Source of the DNA: Anas platyrhynchos | Taxonomy: Eukaryota; Chordata; Aves; Anseriformes; Anatidae | DNA length: 64,000 nt | Direction: 5' to 3' | Assembly (NCBI RefSeq): GCF_047663525.1 | Contig: NC_092611.1 | Location: 9,957,001 to 10,021,000 of the forward strand | Part shown: one piece after another, positions 44,501-56,500 of the stretch | Layout of the letters: the number at the start of each line of letters is the position of its first letter | Numbering within the stretch: position 1 is the first letter of the stretch | Program-made: the position numbers and the translations under genes | The notes under the pieces: model-generated | What the model saw: the letters and a program-made list of their open reading frames with translations, nothing else | Told to the model about the DNA's origin: nothing | Databases searched by the model: none

Positions 44501-47500
44501 TGCCTGTCACCTCCATGTACCTGTCACCTTTAGCTGTGTGTTTCCGGATCCTATTCCCCTGATCTCCAGGAGGGACACTTGGAACAACTGTAACTCGGAA
44601 GTTACAGTTCTTATCTATCTAGCTCTTATCTATGTGATTGCATCATGGATGAGACCAATGTCATCTATGGAAAAAATGACAGTAAACCACTTCTCCATGC
44701 TGGTTCCCAGGGTTTCATTCTCCTGATCAGACAGGAGACTCTACACTGGGAATCCTCTTTTCTTTGAGAGCTAATCAGATCACAATGACAAAGGGCATTT
44801 TAAGGAATGCCAGACAAAGGAACACAACAGGACAAATCTGGGCAATGAAGTTCCTTACCTGGAGGAGTGGGACTCCAAGGCAATGTTCTGCTGCCCTTCG
44901 TACTGCTGCACCAGTGCCCGGACACTCCAGTAGGGGTTTTCAATCTCTTCGTCCATGCTGCTGTTTCTGGAGATAAATATCACAAAATGAGTGAAGCCTC
45001 ATGAAGAAGGAGCAGGAATGCTTCTGGTCTCCAAGGAGGAGGGGAGGAAAGCTAATGAATGGAAGGCAGGAAGGGGGGAACCACTAGAAAGCTTCCCATT
45101 AAGAAAGTTCTCCCATTAGGGAGCTTCATCTCATCTTCTTGGTGTGAGGGAAATGCAAGCAACCACAAAGTCCCCTTGTAAACTCAACCCTTAATCTGTG
45201 ACTAGAAAAACAGAAAAGCTCTGTGAAGGCAAGGAAAATAACAGAATCTGCACACAGAACGAGGACTCGCTTTGCTGAAGATCTCCTGACCTGATGAATT
45301 TGCAAGAGAAACCTTTAATATTTAATTTATTAACAAAATATACCATTTCGGCCTCATTTCCAAATTACTTCATGGGTAGTCCCTTGAGCCAATCTAAGAC
45401 GGGCAAATGACCTTCAGCTGTGTAAATGAAACCCTCAAAAGACAGCCATCTGGCTTCCATTTAACTGTCATTACTATTATAATCCACATAGCACCTTTTG
45501 CAAGTGTTAAATGTGCTTTACAGAATTACACATTCCTTCTGTACGTGGATCATTTCCCCTCATTATCACCACAACTCCTCCACTTCCATGGAAGAATGCA
45601 TCAGCTGATTAACAGCACACAACACTGCATCTGCCTACACAGCAGTAAGTGGAACATAGGGGTGAGCAGCAACACAGAAAACCACTTTGTACAACAGGAC
45701 CAACACCACAATTCTGGCAATAACTGCTCCCAGAGCTGTAAGTAGCACCTGTAGTTAAGGCGTTCGTTTTGTTTCACTCAAAATGGGAATGTCTGCAAGT
45801 AAACAACACCAAGAGGGCACTATCCTCAGTATGAATTAGGATAAACGAGGCAGCAGAGCTCCCTCTGGCTTAGCCAAAAGGAACTGTTCTTTTTCTGTGA
45901 ACTAATGCAGGTCCAACAGTTGTTTTGCCGTAAAATCCACAGAGGACCTGGGATGCCTGCAGTTTTCATTATGAGGCATCCAGCATAGATCAGTTGTCCC
46001 TTTTGTTAGGACACCACCAATTTAGGTTTCAGTGAGGCAGAAGTGATTTTTCTCTACATGTTCACTGAATAGGAATACCTTACATCAAGAACTGTTGGGA
46101 TAAAGAGACATCTACTTAAAAGGGAATGGTGTCCGCCTGATAACACAACTTGACCTCTAATAATCAGGAATAAAAAATCATTACCTCTGTCTGTGCCGGA
46201 AAACATCCCGGCCAGATTGCAAGACATCTTGACGAACATCTGCCAGAGCTGCCACCGCCCCTTGGGCCACTGCAGCAGCTGAGCGAGGCCTGTGGCTGGC
46301 AGACGACGCTGACGAGCTCTTCCCCGTCACGCCAGCAGCGCTGTGATTCATTGCTCTTCCCGAGCCCGGCTTGAAATGAGCAGCTAAGGCGAGGATCAAC
46401 CTCATGATAGATTTCAAGTTCCCATCGACAATATCTGCAAGAGGCAAATAAAATCAAGGAGGGTAATGATAACGTCAAGTCCCACCAGAGCTGCTTCTGA
46501 CCAACGAGCATGAATGTAATTAAACCCAGCAGGACCGTGCCAGTAAATAAGGACTATGCAAAAAAGGACCGTTATAGCACTCATACTTAGCTCTGCTCGT
46601 TTTGCACAGAGCAGCAAACCAACTGCCACCAACCGATTCCAAGTTTCATTGCTTGTTGAGCCTTCCCTCTGCGGCCATTTCCAGCTAATAGTCCAGTTAA
46701 ATGACAGCATACTATAATTGCCAAAAGCTCCATGGATGTCTACAGCAGTGACTGAAGGCAACCATTGTATTGGCAGCCACTCCAATTAGCACACAGGATT
46801 TGCAGTTCTTTTTTAAAACTAAAGACCGGGGAACCAGAGAATAAGGTACCCTATTTCTTCAGTAACAGGGTACCTTAAACTGTTTGTAGCACCTTCCGAA
46901 TGTTAACTAATCAGTTTTAATTATCTCACACAAGGCATTTCCCAAAACCTCTAAACCAAGAGCTTGTATTCTTCTGCTAACAAGGGTGATGCACTCCATA
47001 CAGCCTGTCTCAGTATTTTCCCACCTTCCTCTCTCATCTGAAGGGCCACAGTGTCCCGTCCCAGGATCCTGTCAGAACAGGATCAGGGTCACTTTTCTAC
47101 CTCAAATCCCTGTGATACATGATTAAACTATGCCATAAACGTGATTTTGCATATTGGGTTTTCTCCCTATTTGCAGGCGATTGGAAAGAGCATCAGAGGT
47201 TGCCAGCAGACCAGAAATATTTTTCCTGTGGCTCACTCCACATTAACAGGTTTACATGTCCTTTAAATGAGAGATTTTAAGTTTGTATCCCCCGTTACAC
47301 CATCACTTGGTCTTCTCATTGCTCAATGAAAGAGGAAAAGGCACTTTGGTAGCAGCACAGTGCACAAGAACAAAAACCAGCCGAGAATACAGTATCACGC
47401 AATCCAGAACCTGTTACTAAGCCACAGGGGAGGGAGGGGAAAAAACAACCTCCCCACAAAACAACACATTGTCTGTTTCTGTTTGATATGAGGCAAAAAT

Positions 47501-50500
47501 AGAACTGGGTGTTCAACAGGTTGAATCATATATGTTAACTGCCAGGGGCAAGTACCTTTTGCTGATGTCTGATGCATGCGGATCTTTTTTGACGCCACGA
47601 ACTGTAAGACTTTCTCCACATTTTCCCTCATCTCCTGCTGGCTGGTAGGGTTGACCTGGACGCCATTCAACTTCTCACCAGCTAAAGAAGTGAAAAGAAA
47701 TTTATTAGAGGGGATAGTGCTTAGTGCTGCCTCAGGAACTGCTGTAGCTGTGGGGGTCAACTTTATGTCTTGTCAGACTGTGAGGAGACATGCATGATTT
47801 CTTGTCCTGCTTAAGATACTCAATACTAGGAATAACTATATTGGAGGCAGACCTTGCAGTATATTGTCTGAAAAGGGGCATTTTTATGCATACTTCATTA
47901 TTTTATGATTACTCCTGAGTTACTGTGACCTTCTGTGTGGAAATATTAGACTCTTTTGCTGAGAAACAGACAGCATTATCCCCCAGAGCTGCTGCTGCTC
48001 TCTCTTCTTATAAATATCAGTATCTCAGCAAGCAGCTCACTCTTCCATAAATGCCATGCACTGACACCATTCCTTGACATGGCAAATCCTTTCATGACTC
48101 CATTCCAGCCTTGTGGGGGTTAACACGGTCTCTGATCAGTTCTGGCATCTCTGCCACAGGTTACCTTAGAGACCACATACACAGTTCAAAAGGTCTGCAA
48201 TGTGGCTGTGTTGTAACTGACTGCTAACACATATGGACCCAATAGAATTGCCTTTATGATTTGCTTTATGATTGTTTTCTTTTAACATGAGCCCTCCCCC
48301 AAGCTCTGACGCTCATTAACGTCCGCCAGTCTGCCTGACAGATGTCGGAGCCAAGGCCAGCTTTTTACACAAGATCTAAAACTGCACGATGAAAAACAGT
48401 GCCATATGGCATTACTGACCTACAATCTCAATAAGTGAGGCAAGGATGACTCCATCTCTGAGATCTTGTCTCAAGTCCTGGACTGGCTTTATTGTTGGCT
48501 TCTTCTTCAGCTGGGAATTCACCCAGGCCACATATGCCTGTAGCTGTTGCTGAAAATGGAAAAGAAAACAAAATGTTTGCACATCATTGCCTTTTCAGGG
48601 GGAAGTTGCATAGCTCTTACTTTACTCTCTCCCTTTGCAGATCTCACTGTCTTTTGCCTTTGAAAACAAAGGAATGGTCTCATCCCTGAAGCCTGCTGAG
48701 CACGGACTTGACATCACCGCACACTGTGGCGCAGCTCACTCTGTGCCAGGACAGGACGAGCAGGCAGGCAGCAACAACACTGCCAGAACAGGGTCACTCA
48801 CAGCATTTAGGGTCCTAAATGCTGTTTAGGACCTGTGTTTTTTTCCCCTCCAGATATCTAGAAAGCAGAAAACCGGTGCTACTTCCTATTAAACTGCAAT
48901 CTATCACAAGAAACAACTGGGACAGATTTCATGGAAAGGAGCCTGCCTCCTTTGCACACCCCGCATGGCTCATTTGAAATAACCCATGGAGTAGGAAGGG
49001 TCACCCTGTTGTACAGCCCCTTTCTTCCATTGCCTAGGAGCTGCATGGGCATTTCTATTGCACCGCTCTCCATTTCTGTACAGGGCCCTGTACCCCTCAA
49101 AATGACTTGTCTCAGCACCTGCAGGACCTAATATCAAAGAGCATCATCCTTGCAGCATGTCGTAGCCCCACAGAGCTGTGAGTGCTGCCACAAGGGGAAG
49201 AAATTCAGGATGCTGTTCAGTGTTGGGACCTGTCTGGCACATGCAGCTAAACAGAAATGAGCAGATTCACAACTTCTTCCTTTTCACCCCACCCCCTAGC
49301 ACCCCCATGGCTAGCAGGAGCCTTGGTGACACTGAAATCCCTTTGGGCAGGGCTGGAGTGGCACATGGAAGGTAAACAAACTGATCCATTTATGGGATTA
49401 CCTGCTGTTTCACTAAGCTTCCCGATTTCTGCCCATGCAGCAGGTTTTAAGACCTCATTCCATATTATCTCAGCAATGCCAGAGTTTATGCTTTTACGGC
49501 CCATCAAAGTCACAATCTGATCACAGCTTCACTCGTAATTATCCTGGCATGGGAAATCCAGCATTAACCATGCCATGGTTCGGTCTGCTGGTTCAGAAAG
49601 ATGCCTGCACAAACGTTCAGCCCATCCTGCTTACTCAGCGGAGCTGGAAAGCAGGACACAGGACACGAGCTTGGGGTCCTGCCTGATGGCTTTTGAAAAA
49701 AAAAAAAAAAAAAAAAAGAGGAAAAATAAAATAGCAGAAGTGGCAGAGCTTGCTGGAGCAGACTTAGCCTGACACGTGGATGGGGTCTGCGCACTCTCCT
49801 TTGCCTGTAATGGTAACAATACATGTTAGTTTTGCCTGCCCTCTTTCAGAGGTTTTTATTTGCTGCTTAAGGCAACTGGGGACTGCAAAGAGTCAACAAG
49901 TCATGGCTTCTCTCTCCTGTACAAGCTCATGATGCTGTGCTTATTTCCAGAACTGCACTGATAACTCCTGCCAAACTGCAAGAAGCCCCTCTGCTGCTCA
50001 CAGCTCAAATGTACCTGATGGTGGGGGCACTGAGATCCAGCCTCACAGCAGCCCAATTCCACAGCCAGAGGCCACAAGCCTTCAATTACCCATATTCAGT
50101 AAAGCTTTAATTAATTTAAGCAAATTCCAGTAGAAATAAAAAGGTGGGTTTGCTTACAGTAACACAGCACCATTACAAAAACACCTAGATTCAATAATAA
50201 TGATGTATTAAATAAGGCTGCATGAAAATTGCATCCAAAGTCTATGTAATTTAGGGAAATAATCCCTCAAACTGTTAACTATCCTGCTGTCATTTTTCAA
50301 ATTATTTTATGAATTTCTGAACCAGGCTGTTATAGTGTAGTAATTCCACAAGGGCACAGTCCCTTCCAGCCTACAGAAAGCTCAGGATTTTATATGAGTC
50401 TGTATGGTTCTTCCATTCAGGCACCTCCCTTTTCACTCAAAGGGAAAAAAAAACAACTCACTCACTAAGCAGTTGGCTTTCTTTTTATCTTCTCTCAGCA

Positions 50501-53500
50501 TTCTTCACGTACTCATAAAAAAAAATAAAAATCATTCTGGCAATCTTTTAGTCTCCGTTTCTTAAAAGCGTAAGAATGACATTGTTATTATTAGAATAAA
50601 GAAAAAAAAAACACAACACACTCCTAATGCCCAGTGCATTTACACTTTAAACAATGCCTGTTAAAAAGGGGATTTTGAGGCACTGGAATATGGATGTCAT
50701 GGTCACAAAGGAGAGAATTTCACACCCGTAGCTGCTGTAATGCTGTAGACTTACATTTTGTTAGCGGTGTAATTTTATTTTCCACTAAAGCATAAGATTT
50801 TCCTGCGTAAGTTCAGACAGTTGGACTGAGCAGCATTTCCCGATTTTCTATCCAAAAACTGGAAAAGCTAACGGCTTTACCAAGAGTCTTAGGTTGCTGC
50901 AAAGCAATTCTGGAAAGTAATCCAGCTATCTTCCAGCATGTAATAAGCAAAACCGAGATTTGCTACGATCTGTTGTGCCAAGAGAACAGCAACCCTACAG
51001 AGCCTCTTCCACCCCCCCAAAAATACCCCCCAGGCTGTGTTCATCAGCTGCCTACACAGATGCTCACGCCAAAAGCAGATGCCCCACCGCAATTCGCTGC
51101 CGCAGGCACTGCAGCTCAGGCAACACGTGCCCCATCCAGCCTCACATGGGCCTGAGCTCCTGAGTTGCAGACTCCCAGAGGGAAGAAAATGAGGAAGGAG
51201 GTGGGCAACGCACCTGAAAGCATTCCTCCTTTCTTTATCCAAGACTGTGGTCCCTGTTCCTCCACCCAGGCTTTCACACCACTTCCTGACAACAAAGCAG
51301 GCTGTTATATTTTGTGCATTCTGAGTAATTAACAACAAGAGTTGCTAATCCCGGAGGCAGGACAAGCAGAGCACACCCCAGACCAGGTGAAGGATGCAGA
51401 GTGAGTCTTTGTGGCTGGACCCAGTCCCCCAGAGATGTTCAGGTCCCTCGCTCTGACACTTGCTCACATTCTTAGTGCTACTCCTGTTTAGCTTTTGCCT
51501 TGCTAGTTGAGGGAAAAGGTACCGCAGAACCCATTACACCAACTCCTGGGATGCTCTAACTGTGGAATGCAGCTTCCTACAAAGCTCCACACTGCACAGG
51601 ATTTCACAACCCCAAGAACTTCCCCTTGCTGGGTTGTAGTCAGGCCTGGCTGACAGCTACATCCAAGAGCAATCAGAGAGAAAATGATTTTTCTGCCTAG
51701 CTCGTCCCTTACCTTTCCCTGAATAATTCTTCCTTCAGCCACTGACCTCTCAGGAGTTTTCTGCTTCTCCCCTGCATTTTGGACTGAGCTTCTGTTCAGC
51801 TAAATCCCGGAGCAGACACTAAGCTCTGGCCCTACAGCAATATTTAATTTATAACCAGACTTTTCAGAGGAAAAACATATCAGCCTAGTCTACGATTTAC
51901 TATACAGAGCAGAGGTTATTAGGATTATGGTGGAGTTAAGCTTAATCCTATTTATATTAACGCAGCTTTGCACTCCAAAAAAAGGCCACGTTTGCCTGTA
52001 CCATGGAGCTGGAAGAGCAGCTCCTCACCTCACTGAGTCCTTACCTGAAGGAATTTGGAGCCTGGATTGCTTCAGCTCCCAGGCAGATCACTGCTTCCAT
52101 CTATGTTGCTACAAGCCCTAGGGGAATTCTTAGAGCAGGAGAGATTTTAAAGCAAGGTACTAGAGGTCACCCCCAGCTGAAAGGCATTCAACAACTTGCA
52201 GGTACTTCTGCTAGCAAATTACAGGTTAGCACTCTCATGCCTTTCAGCAAACATACTTCTCAGAGCAGGAGCCCACTTCAGATCACTTATCCAGCCCGGA
52301 CCCTGAAGAAGTGCCTCAGCCCTACTGTGCTCATGGGAAAGGAGATGAAGAGGTCAGGAGCAAACATCTCCGTGCTTTGTATTGACAGCCAGTGATAATG
52401 CTGCCTTCAGGAGGAAAACACCCTTCCAGGGTCAGCCCTTCTTCTAACAGGCTGACTGATAATTCAGATAAGTGTCATTAAGCAAAGTTGTCCACAGGTG
52501 GAAGAAAAGCAGCAGCTCCATTGCAAACCTCCTGTCAGCTCTTGGTGTCCTTGCTATTCTCATTTAACCGCTGGGATTCACCACCTTTTCTGCACACAGT
52601 TGATGAATCTGAATCGATCCTTATTGTTGGATTTAGGGACTGCCTGGCAGAATAAAGTCTCTCTTAATCTTTACTCTGCTCTTCCTTTATGCCCTGTGGG
52701 CGCTGCCCAAACACCAACTCTAACAAGGTCAATAATAAACCTCATGCTATGAGGTTGGTCCCAGAATGAAAGGCATTTACTATCCTGTCTGTTTAGGGCA
52801 CTGAACCAAAAGTCTGCATCAACAGAGCTCAAGGGGTGGCCTAATTACATCAGGATGTGATTTTAAGGCCTTGTATAATTTCTATGCTTTCTGACATTAC
52901 CTTAATTAGATGAGGTCTGTAATTTGCTATCCAGTGCCCCTCCAGTTTAAGTTTTTTTTTTTTGCTTTGGTTTGAGAAAGCCTTTGTAGAAGCAGATAAT
53001 AAAAACTTAAAAGCAAAGAAAATGATGTTTCTCTCTGCTCTCAAAGCCAGCAAAGATTTTTGTTTTCCCTCAAAAATCACTGCTTGATTCAGGCTGTTAA
53101 ATGTATTGAGAGAGACCCTGATGTATCCAACAGTGAAATGCACCTCATTATGGACAGGGTAATGCCAGAAAGACTGTGTGTACCAACAGGACTCCTTTTC
53201 ATAAAACTCTCACTTTAAAGCAGGAGATCTAATTTATTTCAAAATAACTTTTGGCCCAATGTGCATTTTCCAAATCTTCTATGAATAGTCTGTCTCAAGC
53301 ACAGAAGACGCCTCAGTATGGCCACACAGTTCGGAAAAAGAGGCACCCATGCAGGCTGGTGCACACCAGGAGACAGAAATAGCTTGTGAGCTGCAAAAGA
53401 CCAGGAGCTCCTTAACCCTTCACCTTCATCTTAGGGAAAACATGGACATTTCCAACATCCTAACGTCTGGACAAAGGCTGTTCACAGATTTGCTGAGATC

Positions 53501-56500
53501 CAGAAAGAAAGATTATGCTGAAGTCTTGCTGAAATTCTAGCCAGCACGTTTCCCCTAACTTCAAAGGTCACTTCCAAACGCTCAGCAGCACAAACGTTTG
53601 GGAGGAGCAGCCCAACAGAGCCCTTAATCCCCAGTATGTTCTAGGCACACTCCGTTGGATTTTGCTTGTTTTAACATAAACCGTTTATTTGGTTCAGTGA
53701 ATTCAGTGAATTTTCCTCAAGCACCAGCCATCTGTTTCCCGAGCCAGGTTCAAGAACACAAAGACCAGTCTTCTATTCTCTCATCTCTGTACCCAGTCAA
53801 TATTTTTGAAACCAGTGCCTCTGACTGCCATTCATCAGCTGTTCAGGTTGGGCTCAATACTTCAGAAAGCAAGTGCCAGCAACAGAAGCCGTTGGCCACA
53901 TCTTTAGAAATGCTTTAGAGATATTCCTGGCATCCTACGTGTTTGGAACAAATATAAGGAGTTTTAAATCCCACTCTCTGAACACTGATCTTGCACAGGA
54001 ACTGCTTCTGCCCTTCATTCAGAGTGTCAGAATTGAGAAAACACCGTCTGAAAACTCCTCTCCAGAGGGAAGAGCGCAGGAGTTTTTGCTCAAATCCTGG
54101 CGGTACGGCTGGGTTGAAATGACAGCTGCCTTTGGCATCTTGACTAAACTACCACTTATTGATCCTGGGAGGGGAATAAGTGATTGGGCTATTAGGAGAG
54201 AAGCTCACTGGCAGGCTTTCACATGCCAGCTCAAGTACTGACAGTCTGTGAATGGTGAAGTTTTGAGCTGAAGCTGTATTTCATGCATTGCCCGAATGCC
54301 AACAACAGCAAGAATTTCCAGAGAGCCCAGAGATCCATCAGGACACATCATTTTTGACTGCGAAGCTTTCCAGACCTTTTCTGGTCCTTCACCCATTAAG
54401 AAGGAGAGCTTGGGTGTTAGACAGCAAGGCCCATTTCCATTCTAACACCCTAAATTCTTTCTGCTGTTTTGATCTGTATTTCCTATTGCACAGCCACAAA
54501 GCTGTTGTGCTCCATTCCAGAAACATGATTTTCAGTACAGGATGAAGCAATTCTTACGAGTGCCTGTATACACTGGTATTTTATTCAGATAATGTTGCAT
54601 TTTAGAATCCATTTGGAAACTGCTTAGTAGATGCAAAAGGAAGATCTCTTTAAAGAGCTCCCTGTGCCAGCAACACCGCTCCCCTCTGAAGGACAGTTAC
54701 ACTCAGTAGTTGGTTGCACCTAGTAGTAACAACTCACCTTGAGGCTTCTCCAAGGAAACTGAGCCTAGGCAGGCAAGCAGCGAGAAATGCATGTCTGACA
54801 GCTTTTTGTCTCTGTGGAACCAAAGAGTTATTTAATTTGTGCTGAACAAACACCTGATGACTCCATTTTCCCTCGTAATGTAAGCAACCTTGTCCTCCCA
54901 TTGATCTGTTGCCAGGACATATCCTTGCCGTCATGCAGCGATCTCACTGTGACCCATCTGCCAGATGGGGGTATTTCTGACTGGCATCCGAGTATGATTT
55001 CTTCAAGCAGTAATTTTGCCTGTCATTCCCATAACACCACACACAAGCATTCTCCTTGTAATTAATCTGTTTTTTACGTCCTTTAACTCCAATCTCCTGT
55101 TTATAAAAATCCTGGGGTTACTCACTGTACCGTCCACACCCGCAGTGGCCATTCTGAGCACTCTTTTTGTGTTCAGAAACCTGAAGATGGTATCCATTGA
55201 TTTAAACAAATGCACTAGCACTGCAAGCAGCAACTACTCCAGACGTCTACCGGGTGGGAAGCCTTGTAAATTGAATCTGTCTAGGATGCATTCCTCTTAA
55301 TCAACAGCCAGACACCCACACCTCAGAATGGCACTGCCATTCAAAGCCACGCTGCCACTTTAGGGATCATTTCTGGCACTTCTGCAGGATGTTTTAGTGC
55401 CTCTCTATTTTCCCCAATATGGTGTTTTGAGGCGATTTTCTATTTAAGCAGTGTTTCCAATCAGGCAGACGTGCAAAGAGCTGAGCCACATGAGATCTTT
55501 TACTGTAAACTGCCAGTACCACGGAGCACATGATTCACCCAGAATTATCAAATGGTTCCACTGCACCCAAATAAAGCCTAAGGTTTGTCAAAACAAGCTA
55601 CACTGAGACATCCCCTGATTCTTCAGGAGAGAAAAAGGAGCTTTGTTCCTTCTTTAGCTGTGTGCAGTCACTAGCCCTGTACAGACAAGGGAAAGGAGCT
55701 TGGTGAAGAGACTGGGCACACAGCGTGACCGAGCGGTGCTTTTTGCAGGCAGGAACCTTTCATACAGAGAAGGGGAAGAGGCACACACTGAGGATGCCTG
55801 GTCCAGGATAAAGGGCACTAAAACCAAACAACCAAAGCACAACCTGGCTTAAACATACAGTGAACCTCAGGCAGGGACTGAACCCTAACTGCTCAAGCCC
55901 TAACTGTGATAAAAATCTTTCCCTTGTTGGCAGTCCTGTTGGAGACAACCTGGATGAGTGAGACAGGAGTCCAAACAGCGCTCTTCATAACGAATCCTAT
56001 TAGCTAAAAATAGCAGTCATTGCAAGGAGAGGGTGAGTGCAAGTTTCTACTGCTAGGATCCCAGTAGCAGAGACATTTTTAACAGAAATCATGCATGTTA
56101 CACCAAGGAGAACAGAATGGCTGCCAGAACAAGACAGCAGCCACTCTAGAGTGCCAGAAAATTACTTCAACCAGGAAAGCAAAGCAAAGCCCAGGTCACT
56201 TCTCACAGCAAGGATTCCGGTCTCAGAGACAGGACACTACCTAATGACCTCAAGTGAGCTGAACAGTGAGGAGAGAGGCTGCGTGTGCAGGAAATGCAGG
56301 GAATACCCACTGCAGGGGACACTGAGCTGAAAACCCACCGCTTAGTGAGCACTCAGGCCCTGTGCAGCCTACCTGGGAGTGAGCACAGAACCCTCCTCAC
56401 ACTGCACCGCCTCCTGTGCTCGTACTGCTGGCGACTGGCGGTCCTCCTGGCGCAAGACATGCAGGCATTTCCCACGTAGACAGAGCCAACCTTGTACTTC